Assembly: GCA_902519405.1 (NCBI GenBank)
Contig: CABYJX010000002.1
Location: 1 to 64,000, forward strand
From: an uncultured Gammaproteobacteria bacterium
GTDB taxonomy: Bacteria; Pseudomonadota; Gammaproteobacteria; Pseudomonadales; Halieaceae
Length of the DNA stretch: 64,000 nucleotides
Reading direction: 5' to 3'
Shown here: in pieces, positions 10,091 to 18,836 of the stretch
Layout of the letters: every line of letters starts with the position of its first letter
Numbering within the stretch: the stretch's first letter is position 1
Made by a program: the position numbers and the translations under genes
The notes under the pieces: generated by a model
What the model was told of the DNA's origin: nothing
The model's input: only the letters and a program-made list of their open reading frames with translations
Databases searched by the model: none

Positions 10091-11410
10091 CTATGATCTA
10101 CCCATAATCTTTTCTATTTCATCCAGTTCTTTTGGGACACTTTCGGTTAAAACCTCATGACCACGGTCGGTGACCAAAACATCGTCCTCGATGCGAATAC
10201 CTATTCCTCTCCAACGTGCTGCAATGTTGGATTTATGATGTGCTATGTAAATCCCTGGCTCAACCGTGAGTATCATCCCCGGTTCGAATTTTCTCCAGCG
10301 ACCATTCACTTTATAGTCTCCCGAATCATGAACATCTAAGCCTAGCCAGTGTCCGGTGCGATGCATATAAAATTCCATATAGGCTTTTGCTTTAATTAAG
10401 CGATTTAAATCGCCCCTGAGCAAGCCGAGATCTAGTAAACCCCTCGTAATTACTCTGACTGCAGCAGTATGAGGCCTATTCCAACTATTCCCCGGCCGAA
10501 TCTGCTTTATGGCGGCTTTTTGAGCATTTAGAACAATCTCGTATACGGATCTTTGTGCAGTATTAAAAACCCCGGATACTGGGAATGTCCGCGTCACGTC
10601 GGCAGCGTAGTGCTCAAATTCACATCCCGCATCTATTAAAACAAGATCTTCCTCAGTTAAAATATCGGAATTCTCTATATAGTGAAGAATACATCCATTT
10701 TTTCCGCCACCCACTATGCTTGGGTAGGCAGGATATCTTGCTCCATTTAGCGCAAATTCGTGCTCGATTTCTGCTTGAAGCTGATACTCGAATTTACCCG
10801 GTTCACAAACCTTCATCGCTCTAATATGTGCTGCAGCGGTTATTCTTGCAGCTGTTCGCATCAATGACACTTCTGCTTCACTTTTCACAAGTCTCAGTTC
10901 ATCTATTATACTTTTAATATCGCCCAAATCTGGCTGTGCAGGGAGCTTATTTAAGGTCATTTGCCGAGAAATTTTGATCCAATCGATTATGTTTTTTGTC
11001 AGCTCAAAAGAACCTTGAAATGGATAGTATATTTTAGATCGACCAACCAATAGCTTTGGCAAAATTTCGTTTATAAGATCTATGGGAAATGCATCTCCGA
11101 CACCGAAATCTGCTATGGCACCCTCTGGTCCAGATCGGATACCGTCCCAAAGCTCGCGGTTTGGATCACGCTTACGGCAAAAAAGTATACTTTTATGTCG
11201 TTTTTCCCCTGGTAAGATGACCAGAACCGCATCCGGCTCATCAAACCCTGATAAATAATAGAAATCACTATTTTGTCGAAATGGGAAATTTGTGCCGCCG
11301 TTTCTTTCAAACTCTCGTCCTGAAGGTAAAATAGCTATTCCATTCGGAGAAAGTGCCTTTGACAGCAGTTGTCGGCGTCGTCGAAATTCGATTTTTGAAA
11401 TTTTAAACAT
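10091..11410 (-). CDS. pepP: Xaa-Pro aminopeptidase (aminopeptidase P)
   Basis: PepP removes N-terminal residues preceding proline. The N-terminal creatinase-like domain (NFPFRQNSDFYYLSGF) is followed by the pita-bread metallopeptidase domain carrying the metal ligands: the Asp in LIDAGCE, the Asp in YAADVTRTFP, the His in GHWLGLDVHD, the Glu in TVEPGIYI and the Glu in GIRIEDDVLV. The length of about 439 residues fits the family. The track start is a TTG; the ATG two codons later (11410) is more likely. It leads the pepP-ubiH-ubiI operon; the ygfB gene that often precedes pepP is not present here. Confidence 0.95.
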   Translation of the reverse strand: MFKISKIEFRRRRQLLSKALSPNGIAILPSGREFERNGGTNFPFRQNSDFYYLSGFDEPDAVLVILPGEKRHKSILFCRKRDPNRELWDGIRSGPEGAIADFGVGDAFPIDLINEILPKLLVGRSKIYYPFQGSFELTKNIIDWIKISRQMTLNKLPAQPDLGDIKSIIDELRLVKSEAEVSLMRTAARITAAAHIRAMKVCEPGKFEYQLQAEIEHEFALNGARYPAYPSIVGGGKNGCILHYIENSDILTEEDLVLIDAGCEFEHYAADVTRTFPVSGVFNTAQRSVYEIVLNAQKAAIKQIRPGNSWNRPHTAAVRVITRGLLDLGLLRGDLNRLIKAKAYMEFYMHRTGHWLGLDVHDSGDYKVNGRWRKFEPGMILTVEPGIYIAHHKSNIAARWRGIGIRIEDDVLVTDRGHEVLTESVPKELDEIEKIMGRS

Positions 11411-11660
11411 ATGCAAAATCTTTTGAATGCTTGCAGTCGCTATGAGCGATATCTAAAACCTAGTCTGCTAGAGAGTAAATCAACTAAGCTTGCTCATAAA
11501 CAGTCGTCCAAGGAGTTTTCTAAAGCAGGCACTCACTTAACCTTCGAAACTCGACGTATTAAAAATAATAGCCAGTGTTTTCGATAAATCGCTCTATAGA
11601 CTATCAATTAGCTTCCATTCTATAGTACGCGTATTAACTTTTTACTAGGGCCTCTGAGCA

Positions 11661-11870
11661 ATGCCAAATGATGCACTTAAAGCATTAGAATTAAAGATAG
11701 ACGAGTTGATACTACTCTGCAATCAGTTAGATGCAGAAAACCAAACTCTGAAACGAAAATCGTTAGACTGGCAAGTGGAACGAACTATTTTGATCGAAAA
11801 AAATTCTAATGCTAGCGAACGAATGAAGGCACTACTGGAACAGCTTCATAATGCGGAGTCTTCACTTTGA
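11661..11870 (+). CDS. ZapB-like coiled-coil protein (TIGR02449 type)
   Basis: This is a 69-residue, almost entirely helical coiled-coil protein (LELKIDELILLCNQL, then a leucine-rich C-terminus). Small proteins of this type sit immediately before zapA in many gammaproteobacteria and are named TIGR02449 or ZapB-like. The role is probably division-ring associated, inferred from the neighbour and the coiled coil. Its stop codon overlaps the TTG start of zapA by four bases. Confidence 0.75.
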   Translation: MPNDALKALELKIDELILLCNQLDAENQTLKRKSLDWQVERTILIEKNSNASERMKALLEQLHNAESSL

Positions 11871-12196
11871 CTGGTGAGGTTACCGTTACATTGAGTCTTT
11901 TAGATAAGCAATATCAGATTGCTTGTAAAGCGGAAGAGCAGGCTGATCTCATCAGCGCTGCACAATATCTTGATAAGCAAATGCGTTCAATACGTTCTAA
12001 TGGGAAAACCGTCGGGCTTGAGAGGATTGCAGTTATGGCCGCAATTAACGTGAGCTATGAGCTCCAACGCCATATCAAATCTGAAATTGAAGGACCAGAT
12101 TTCTCCGCGAACGAGAGTACAGAGGAAACGTTTCTCAAACTTAAGCGAAAAGTAGATGAGGCTCTTTATCATTTGCGCCAATTAGAAATAGGTTAA
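11867..12196 (+). CDS. zapA: cell division protein ZapA
   Basis: ZapA binds FtsZ and cross-links protofilaments at the Z ring. The 109-residue protein shows the family features: an N-terminal beta region (VTVTLSLLDKQYQIAC), an AAQYLDKQMRSIR helix, the GLERIAVMAAINVSYEL core helix, and a C-terminal coiled coil. It starts at a TTG overlapping the upstream stop, and a GGAG eight bases upstream supports this start. As in E. coli and Pseudomonas, the 6S RNA gene and fau follow. Confidence 0.93.
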   Translation: MTGEVTVTLSLLDKQYQIACKAEEQADLISAAQYLDKQMRSIRSNGKTVGLERIAVMAAINVSYELQRHIKSEIEGPDFSANESTEETFLKLKRKVDEALYHLRQLEIG

Positions 12197-12239
12197 ATAC
12201 TACACAATTTGAGGTTAAGCGAAACTTTTTCCGCTCAGT

Positions 12240-12245
12240 TATACT
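12240..12245 (+). promoter_or_regulatory. -10 box of the 6S RNA gene
   Basis: TATACT ends seven bases before the predicted 5' end of 6S RNA. A convincing -35 at 16-18 bp spacing is not visible. Confidence 0.5.
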
Positions 12246-12251
12246 GAAGGC

Positions 12252-12436
12252 TCGGGTACCTGGTATATGCGCCAGACAATCAGTCCTCGAGCCGATAAAG
12301 TGTTAAATAGGGGCTTCTGAACTCGGTTGTTGTGCAAGCCCGACATTGATCGGGACGCCTAATGCCTAGCAGTAGCATCCGCCTTGAACCATTGGGTTCA
12401 AGGGCAGCTTTGTCAGCGGTATACCGGGACCTTTTT
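12252..12436 (+). ncRNA. ssrS: 6S RNA
   Basis: The gap between zapA and fau holds a long imperfect hairpin typical of 6S RNA, which mimics an open promoter and sequesters sigma-70 RNA polymerase in stationary phase. The ends pair (GGTACCTGGTATATGC with GCGGTATACCGGGACC). The internal landmarks CAGTCCTCGAGCCGATA and CCTTGAACC...GGTTCAAGG match conserved 6S segments, with a large central bubble between them. A run of five T follows the closing stem. The zapA-ssrS-fau order is conserved. The ends are estimated from pairing and may be off by several bases. Confidence 0.9.
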
Positions 12437-12447
12437 AAGAGGCAACT

Positions 12448-13026
12448 ATGCCCACAAAAGAAATATTGCGAGAAACTCTTCGTGCGCAGCGCCGAGCGCT
12501 TGGCAAAGTAGAGCGTGAGGAAAAAGCTTCGCAGTTAGCCTTCCAGATAAGTCAGCTTGCCCTATGGCCAAGATGTGGCCAAATAGCCCTATATTTTGCG
12601 TCTGACGGCGAGATTGATCCGAAATATATAGCTTCCTCGGCAAAAAATAGTGGTAAAGAAGTGTTTCTTCCAATCGTAAAGAAAAATAGATTTCTAGAGT
12701 TCGCACTTTGGCAAGATGGGGCAGCGCTGTGTGTTAACAGGTTTGGAATTCCCGAGCCAGATCAGTGCGCACCAAAAATCACGGCACCCGATCTTGGAAT
12801 GATTTGCTTACCAATAGTAGGTTGGGATAGGCAGGGGAATAGGTTAGGTATGGGGGGAGGTTTCTATGATAAGACATTAACGATGTCGTCAGGTCGCGGC
12901 TGCCTTGTTGGATTAGCTTTTTCCATGCAAGAGTGCGCGGAACTGCCCTCGGAGCCTTATGATGTGCCGTTAGACTTCGTGGTAACGGAAAACGAAATAG
13001 TATCTACGGCTAGAAGAACCATGTAA
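12448..13026 (+). CDS. fau: 5-formyltetrahydrofolate cyclo-ligase
   Basis: This enzyme converts 5-formyl-THF to 5,10-methenyl-THF with ATP and clears the inhibitory folate storage form. The N-terminal RETLRAQRRAL helix, ALYFASDGEID, ICLPIVGWDRQGNRLGMGGGFYDK (nucleotide and folate site) and the VPLDFVVTE ending are all standard for the family. The 192-residue length is normal. AGAGG sits just ahead of the ATG. It lies directly downstream of 6S RNA, as in E. coli (ygfA), and is probably read from the same transcript. Its stop is one base from the convergent ilvA stop. Confidence 0.95.
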   Translation: MPTKEILRETLRAQRRALGKVEREEKASQLAFQISQLALWPRCGQIALYFASDGEIDPKYIASSAKNSGKEVFLPIVKKNRFLEFALWQDGAALCVNRFGIPEPDQCAPKITAPDLGMICLPIVGWDRQGNRLGMGGGFYDKTLTMSSGRGCLVGLAFSMQECAELPSEPYDVPLDFVVTENEIVSTARRTM

Positions 13027-13027
13027 G

Positions 13028-14551
13028 TCAGCCGTCTCCACCAAGATAGAGATTGTATGCCGGATTATTAGTCTCGTCACTAAAAGGGTAACCGATTTCA
13101 TTAAGTAAAGCTTCAAACTGCTGTTTCTGATTATCGAAGACATGTACACCCAACAGAATTCTGCCGTAGGCTGCTCCGTGATTACGATAGTGAAACATTG
13201 AAATATTCCATTGATTTCCTAACCCCTTGAGGAATTTAAGAAGCGCCCCTGGTCTTTCAGGAAATTCAACTCGATAAGCCCTTTCCTCCAAGTGAGTGGG
13301 GTTTGTCTGGCCACCGACCATGTAACGAATGTGTAGCTTAGCCATCTCATTATCCGTTAAATCTAAAGCTTCGTACCCGTCGCTCTCGAGCCTATCAATC
13401 AAACCTTTAATTTCATCACTCTGCGGATCTATCGACAGGCCAACAAAAACTCGTGCGATGCGAGTGGCATTAAATCTGTAGTTGAACTCGGTAATATTGC
13501 GCTTTCCTAGCGTCGTACAAAATCTCAAAAAACTGCCTCGTTCCTCAGGAATAGAAACGCTTAAAATAGCCTCCCTTCTTTCACCAATTTCAGTCCTCTC
13601 GGAGATATATCTTAATCGATCAAAGTTGGTATTAGCTCCGCTTAGAATTGTCAATAAATTAGTGGACGTGAGGTTTTCTTGATATGTAAATTTCTTCAAG
13701 CCTGCTAATGCCAGCGCACCAGCGGGTTCAGCAATGACCCGTGTATCTTCAAAAATATCTTTAATCGCCGCACATATCTCATCGGTACTAACTGTTATTA
13801 CCGTATCAACCACTTTTCGTATCAGTCTAAAGTTTTCTGATCCTACTTGAGAAACGGCGCATCCATCTACGAACAAACCAACCTGATCCAGTTTCTGCGG
13901 TACTCCAGTTTCAAAAGCTAACTTTAAACTCGCCGCATCCTCGGGCTCCACTCCGTAAATCTTAGTTTCTGGCCAATAATGGCTGACATAAGTTGCAATC
14001 CCTGCCAATAATCCTCCGCCACCCACTGGAACAAAAATAGCGTCTAATGGGTCCCCAATCTGATCTATAATTTCAAGGCCAATGGTACCTTGACCGACAA
14101 TGACGTCTACATCGTCAAACGGATGAACGAAGATTAATCCTTTTTCTACTTCAAGTTTCTTAGCAAAAGAAAAGGCCTCATCAAAGGTGTCGCCGTGAAG
14201 CACTATATTAACGCCCCAAAAACGTACCGCATCCAATTTAATCTGTGGTGTAGTTTCCGGCATAACAATAGTCGCCTCTATATTTAGGCGGCTAGCTGCC
14301 ATTGCAACTCCTTGCGCATGATTTCCAGCCGATGCTGCGACAACTCCAATATTACGCTGACTTTCTGATAGCTGACAAAACTTGTTATAAGCACCCCGTA
14401 ATTTAAAAGAAAATACTGTCTGGGCGTCTTCCCTCTTTAATAGGATATTGTTCCCCATCCGACGAGATAACAGGGTCATTTGATCTATTGGGGTTTCTCT
14501 CACGACTTCATAAATTCGCGTAGAACGAATCTTTTCTATGTAATCTTGCAA
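13028..14551 (-). CDS. ilvA: threonine deaminase, biosynthetic
   Basis: IlvA converts threonine to 2-oxobutyrate, the first committed step of isoleucine synthesis. The PLP lysine is about K50 in TVFSFKLRGAYNK, followed by SAGNHAQGVA and the phosphate-binding GGGGLLAG loop. The C-terminal third contains two ACT-like regulatory domains (EERGSFLRFCTTLG and FPERPGALLKFLKGLG), so this is the isoleucine-inhibited biosynthetic form, not the catabolic one. The 507-residue length fits. It is divergent from rpiA, a neighbour pair also seen in Pseudomonas. Confidence 0.96.
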   Translation of the reverse strand: MQDYIEKIRSTRIYEVVRETPIDQMTLLSRRMGNNILLKREDAQTVFSFKLRGAYNKFCQLSESQRNIGVVAASAGNHAQGVAMAASRLNIEATIVMPETTPQIKLDAVRFWGVNIVLHGDTFDEAFSFAKKLEVEKGLIFVHPFDDVDVIVGQGTIGLEIIDQIGDPLDAIFVPVGGGGLLAGIATYVSHYWPETKIYGVEPEDAASLKLAFETGVPQKLDQVGLFVDGCAVSQVGSENFRLIRKVVDTVITVSTDEICAAIKDIFEDTRVIAEPAGALALAGLKKFTYQENLTSTNLLTILSGANTNFDRLRYISERTEIGERREAILSVSIPEERGSFLRFCTTLGKRNITEFNYRFNATRIARVFVGLSIDPQSDEIKGLIDRLESDGYEALDLTDNEMAKLHIRYMVGGQTNPTHLEERAYRVEFPERPGALLKFLKGLGNQWNISMFHYRNHGAAYGRILLGVHVFDNQKQQFEALLNEIGYPFSDETNNPAYNLYLGGDG

Positions 14552-14664
14552 AATTTCAAACCAAAATCTAAAGGATTAAATAGATGTTAACGGAGACGAA
14601 AGAACTTTGCAGTATCAGAACAAAAACTTATCAGTTATTTTTATCCAAGGCCAGCACTAAAGTA

Positions 14665-14670
14665 TACTAC
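14665..14670 (+). promoter_or_regulatory. -10 box ahead of rpiA
   Basis: TATACT lies 26 bases upstream of the chosen rpiA ATG in the ilvA/rpiA divergent gap. The -35 is weak, so this is only a candidate. Confidence 0.4.
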
Positions 14671-14696
14671 GCAAAAGGAATTTGGTAGATCCCGCA

Positions 14697-15380
14697 ATGA
14701 ATCAGCAAATGATGAAACAAGCGGTGGCGAATGCGGCCACTGAATTCTTGGTACCACATCTAGGCGAAAACGTAACTATCGGGATTGGCACTGGGTCTAC
14801 AGCTAATTTTTTTATAGATGCGCTAGCGGAACATAAGAACAAGATAGCAGCTACTGTAGCAAGTTCTATTGCTACGGAAGAGCGATTGAGGGCCCATGAA
14901 ATAACGGTCATTGACCTGAACGAGGCTACTCATATAGATTTTTATATCGATGGGGCTGACGAGGCAAATCATCAACTGCAGCTGATCAAGGGCGGCGGCG
15001 GGGCGCTTACTCGAGAAAAAATTGTCGCATCTGCCGCGAAGGAATTTGTGTGCATAGCGGATGAAAGTAAATTAGTCGATCAATTAGGTGCTTTTCCCCT
15101 GCCTATAGAAGTTATTCCTATGGCAGCTAGATATGTTTCTCGTGAAATAGTTGAACTTGGTGGAAAACCAATTTTACGAGCAAATGTGATGACTGATAAC
15201 GGAAATATTATTTTAGATATAAACGATTTTACGATAAGTAATCCTAATGAAACTGAAACGATGTTAAATATGATCCCAGGGGTCGTTACAAACGGATTAT
15301 TTTCGCTTCGCCCTGCCGATAAGCTATTCTTGGGCTCAGCGTCAGGCCGAGTAAAAGAGTTACGGATAAAAAGCGAGTAG
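14697..15380 (+). CDS. rpiA: ribose-5-phosphate isomerase A
   Basis: RpiA interconverts ribose-5-phosphate and ribulose-5-phosphate in the non-oxidative pentose phosphate pathway. [15 protein letters not shown] is the phosphate-binding loop, followed by [11 protein letters not shown] and [14 protein letters not shown] with the catalytic acid and lysine, then CIADESK and the C-terminal SGRVKEL. The track starts at an upstream TTG; the ATG at 14697 gives the usual short N-terminus and 227 residues. An AAGGA lies somewhat far upstream of this ATG, so the TTG cannot be ruled out. Confidence 0.95.
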   Translation: MNQQMMKQAVANAATEFLVPHLGENVTIGIGTGSTANFFIDALAEHKNKIAATVASSIATEERLRAHEITVIDLNEATHIDFYIDGADEANHQLQLIKGGGGALTREKIVASAAKEFVCIADESKLVDQLGAFPLPIEVIPMAARYVSREIVELGGKPILRANVMTDNGNIILDINDFTISNPNETETMLNMIPGVVTNGLFSLRPADKLFLGSASGRVKELRIKSE

Positions 15381-15532
15381 TAACCTATCAGAAACACTAT
15401 CAAGTATGGCGCCGCATTCGTGGCATCGAAAAATGATATCACTGTCGTCACACAAGCTCTTTGAGGATGATTATCTAACGATTGTCGCGAATATTTTACT
15501 TTAAAATACCCGCAAGTCTCTCTAATATAAAA

Positions 15533-16597
15533 TCAGTATGTATACCCAGCGACATATAGCTTCTCATCGGAAGAAGCTTGTGATCCTGGGACATACTCTC
15601 CCTTGGAAGCCTCAGAGTTAGCTTGCGCTCTGGCTAGAACAAACTTTTGTCCTTCATCAATGTTGCTACCCGCCCAACCTCTGAGAGCAGAGTGCTGTAA
15701 AGCGCGACCATATGAAAATGACAGATTCCAGGGCGTATCACCCAGAACATTCATTTCATTAAGGTAAACAGATGCTGCCTCCTCGCTAAGACCGCCTGAC
15801 AAGAATACGATGCCAGGCACTGAAGCTGGAACTGAACGCAGCATGGTTTGTATAGTGTATTTTGCGACGGTTGCGGGAGTCACTTCAACTTTACACTCGG
15901 CACCAGGTACCGTCATAGAGGGCTTAAGTAAGGTTCCCTCCAAAAGCACGTGATTAACCTCACAAGCTCGATAAACCGCTTTAACTACTCTCTCTTGAAC
16001 CTCTGAGGTTTTGTCGATGTCATGATCACCATCCATTAAGATTTCTGGTTCGATAATAGGTACTAATCCGGCTTCTTGGACGGAGCGGGCATATCGAGCG
16101 AGTCCCCACGCGTTCTCTTTGACAGCAAGTTCTGAGGGGCCGTTTTTGTTGGTTATCTGAAGGACTGCTCTCCATTTCGCAAACCGAGCTCCCTCGTCAT
16201 AATATTGAGCGGCTCTCACCTTCAGTCCATCTAGACCTGAGCAATATGTTTCATGCGCCAAAGCTCCCGCTAACGGCTTCAAACCTTGATCAACTTTGAT
16301 ACCAGGAATTATTCCTTGCTGAGAGAGTTTATCTACCATTTTTTCTCCATCAGCATGGCTTTGAGAGAGTGTTTCCTCAAAGAGGATCGCTCCGCTAATG
16401 TATTCCCCAAGTCCAGGACTCGTGAAAAGCATACCTCGATATGCTTGGCGATTTTCTTCAGTGTTCTCCACATCTATGCTTGCCAGCCGTTTTCCGCAAG
16501 TAGGTGTAGATTCATCAACCGCCAGGATGCCTTTTCCGCGGGTAGCTAACTTCTGAGCCGTCTCTATAAGCTCTTCTTGGTAGTCGGCTATAGTCAT
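15533..16597 (-). CDS. fructose-bisphosphate aldolase, eukaryote-like class I
   Basis: This enzyme cleaves or forms fructose-1,6-bisphosphate by a Schiff-base mechanism. The sequence aligns by eye with animal and plant class I aldolases: GKGILAVDES (D28), GIKVDQGL (K101), FAKWRAV (K141), IIEPEIL (E183) and LLEGTLLKPSM with the Schiff-base lysine K225, then FLSGGLSEE. Metal ligands of class II enzymes are not seen. The track start is a TTG; AGGAG eight bases before the ATG at 16597 fixes the start, giving 354 residues. It is last in tkt-epd-pgk-fba, where E. coli and Pseudomonas have a class II gene. Confidence 0.95.
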   Translation of the reverse strand: MTIADYQEELIETAQKLATRGKGILAVDESTPTCGKRLASIDVENTEENRQAYRGMLFTSPGLGEYISGAILFEETLSQSHADGEKMVDKLSQQGIIPGIKVDQGLKPLAGALAHETYCSGLDGLKVRAAQYYDEGARFAKWRAVLQITNKNGPSELAVKENAWGLARYARSVQEAGLVPIIEPEILMDGDHDIDKTSEVQERVVKAVYRACEVNHVLLEGTLLKPSMTVPGAECKVEVTPATVAKYTIQTMLRSVPASVPGIVFLSGGLSEEAASVYLNEMNVLGDTPWNLSFSYGRALQHSALRGWAGSNIDEGQKFVLARAQANSEASKGEYVPGSQASSDEKLYVAGYTY

Positions 16598-16621
16598 TTT
16601 ACGTCTCCTATACAATTTAGA

Positions 16622-17794
16622 TTAGGGTTTTGTCGCCCTATTTTCAAGTATTGAAACAGCCGGAAGTATCCGTCCCTCTACATACTCCAGAAAAGCGCCA
16701 CCCCCGGTTGATATGTAGGAAACGCAATCTTTTATTCCAAATTTATCAATTGCGGCCAAAGTGTCACCACCGCCAGCAACTGAAAACGCCGTACTTTTTG
16801 CAATCGCACAAGACAAAGTTTCAGTTCCCTTTGCAAATTGATCAAACTCAAAAACACCAATGGGTCCATTCCACAATATAGTCCCTGCTTGCAAAATAAT
16901 GCTGGTACTCTCAACTGCTGCGGAGGGACCAATATCAAAAATCATATCGTCTTCCTCCACATGCTCTACTGTCTTTACTTCCGCTTTGGTAGATAGATCA
17001 AAGGCCTTCCCCGTGACCACGTCTTTAGGGAGTGGAATATTTGTCTTTGACAACAATTCTCTTGCCACTTCTACGAGATCTTCCTCATATAAAGACTTAC
17101 CAACAGGAAAACCTGCTGCTGCCAAAAATGTGTTCGCGATGCCGCCTCCCACTATGAGCTGATCAACTCTTCCTGCGAGGTTTTCCAAAACCTGCAACTT
17201 TGTAGAGACCTTGGAGCCTCCTACGATAGCAACCATTGGCTTTACTGGATTGGTAAGAGCAGAATTCAAAGCATTCAACTCTGCTGATAAAAGCGGTCCA
17301 GCGGCAACCACGTCCGCATATTTTGCGACCCCATGGGTTGAAGCCTGAGCTCGATGAGCCGTGCCGAACGCATCCATAATAAAAACATCACAAATGGAGC
17401 TGTAGCGTTTAGATAGCTTCTCTTCGTCTTTTGATTCCCCAATGTTAAATCGGACGTTCTCCAATAGGACAACTTGGCCAGGAGACACATTACATTGATT
17501 TTCCCATTCTCTGACAAGAGTCACCTTAGAACCGAGAAATTCAGATAACTTATTAGCAACTGGCCGCAAGCTAAATTCAGCATTAAACTCTCCTTCTTTA
17601 GGGCGCCCTAAATGAGACATAAGGATAATAGCTGCACCCGATTCCTTTAATGAATTTATGGTAGGTAGGCAAGCGCGAATTCTAGTATCACTTGTAATAA
17701 CGCCGTCTTTCATCGGAACATTGAGATCTAGTCTAACCAGTACTCGTTTACCCAGGAGGTCGAGGTCACTCATCAAAGTCATAGAATGATTCAT
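16622..17794 (-). CDS. pgk: phosphoglycerate kinase
   Basis: Pgk interconverts 1,3-bisphosphoglycerate and 3-phosphoglycerate with ADP/ATP. The N-domain signature [10 protein letters not shown] is followed by [17 protein letters not shown], the [10 protein letters not shown] hinge and the C-terminal nucleotide-binding GGGDTLAAI and [10 protein letters not shown] loops. The 390-residue length is normal. Its ATG overlaps the epd stop by four bases, and fba follows after 24 bases. In this operon the enzyme may serve gluconeogenesis as much as glycolysis. Confidence 0.97.
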   Translation of the reverse strand: MNHSMTLMSDLDLLGKRVLVRLDLNVPMKDGVITSDTRIRACLPTINSLKESGAAIILMSHLGRPKEGEFNAEFSLRPVANKLSEFLGSKVTLVREWENQCNVSPGQVVLLENVRFNIGESKDEEKLSKRYSSICDVFIMDAFGTAHRAQASTHGVAKYADVVAAGPLLSAELNALNSALTNPVKPMVAIVGGSKVSTKLQVLENLAGRVDQLIVGGGIANTFLAAAGFPVGKSLYEEDLVEVARELLSKTNIPLPKDVVTGKAFDLSTKAEVKTVEHVEEDDMIFDIGPSAAVESTSIILQAGTILWNGPIGVFEFDQFAKGTETLSCAIAKSTAFSVAGGGDTLAAIDKFGIKDCVSYISTGGGAFLEYVEGRILPAVSILENRATKP

Positions 17795-18822
17795 GTCTGT
17801 TCAGTTTCTAAATAGGTAGAGGACCAATAGTCAGCTACGTCTAGCATTCTGTTTGCAAACCCCCATTCATTGTCAAACCAAGTTAACACCTTTACCAAGT
17901 CACCCCCTGCAACTCTTGTCTGCAGTCCATCAATTACCCCGGATCGAGGCTCGTGATTAAAATCGCATGAAACCAAAGGCGCACTGTTATAACCCAGCAC
18001 GTCACGCAAAGAAAGCTGCGCCGCGTCACTAAGCGCTTTGTTTACAGCCTCAACGTCAACCTTGCGAGTAGTTTTGATCGTCAGATCCATTGCCGATACA
18101 TTAAGCGTCGGCACTCTAAGTGCCTGCGCGGTAAATCTATCTGCCATACCCGGGAGGATCCGCCCGATCCCTGCTGCCAAAGCTGTATCGACGGGAATGA
18201 TGGATGCTGTCGCGGCTCTAGATTTCCTTAGGTCAAGCGAATTATGAGTATCTAAAAGAGGTTGGTCATTCATGGCAGAGTGGATAGTAGTGATTGTTCC
18301 GCTATCAATGCCAAACGAATCTTCTAACACTTTTATAACTGGCAGAATACAGTTCGTTGTGCAGGAGGCTGCAGATACCACCCTGTGTTGAGCCTCTAAA
18401 ACTCGATGGTTAACTCCATAGACTACTGTCGCGTCTACATTGGAGTGCGCTGGCTGGGAAAAAAGAAGTTTGCCTGCACCTTGATTAAGATGTATTTCAG
18501 CTGTCTCGCGATCCGAGTAACTACCGGAACACTCGAATAATATATCTACATTATGATCATGCCATGGAATATCCTTAGGATGAGAAAAGTTCGATAGTGC
18601 TATCTGATGACCATCTATTTCCAAGAAATCCTGACATCCGGTCACGGGAAAATCTAGGGTTCCATGGGTTGAATCGTATTTAGTTAAATGCCGAACCGTT
18701 TTTGGATCCGCAATCTCGTTGATCGCTACTACCTTAATATCTTTTTGATGGCGGCTCTCAAACAACGCCCTAAGGACACTACGCCCGATCCTCCCATAAC
18801 CATTTATAGCTATACGCAACAA
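17791..18822 (-). CDS. epd: erythrose-4-phosphate / glyceraldehyde-3-phosphate dehydrogenase, Epd type
   Basis: The protein has a GAPDH fold: [15 protein letters not shown] (NAD site), the catalytic Cys about 154 in SAASCTTNC, His about 181 in TTIHSAMND, and [12 protein letters not shown]. The segments [11 protein letters not shown] and [18 protein letters not shown] match Epd rather than GapA, and Epd-pgk-fba is the E. coli order. Epd oxidises erythrose-4-phosphate for PLP synthesis; some homologues also act as GAPDH, and no other gap gene is in view, so the substrate is open. It starts with TTG (18822, or the next TTG at 18819); no ATG or GTG is available nearby. Confidence 0.88.
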   Translation of the reverse strand: MLRIAINGYGRIGRSVLRALFESRHQKDIKVVAINEIADPKTVRHLTKYDSTHGTLDFPVTGCQDFLEIDGHQIALSNFSHPKDIPWHDHNVDILFECSGSYSDRETAEIHLNQGAGKLLFSQPAHSNVDATVVYGVNHRVLEAQHRVVSAASCTTNCILPVIKVLEDSFGIDSGTITTIHSAMNDQPLLDTHNSLDLRKSRAATASIIPVDTALAAGIGRILPGMADRFTAQALRVPTLNVSAMDLTIKTTRKVDVEAVNKALSDAAQLSLRDVLGYNSAPLVSCDFNHEPRSGVIDGLQTRVAGGDLVKVLTWFDNEWGFANRMLDVADYWSSTYLETEQT

Positions 18823-18836
18823 AATTCTATCAGTCG

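Noticed and set aside
11411-11660. Remnant of ygfB expected between pepP and the ZapB-like gene
   Set aside because: No frame in either direction gives a recognisable YgfB fragment; the stretch holds only divergent promoter space as far as I can see.
15381-15532. Short ORF (about 32 codons) in the rpiA-fba gap
   Set aside because: No ribosome-binding site, no similarity I recognise, and a length expected by chance; I see nothing else in this gap.
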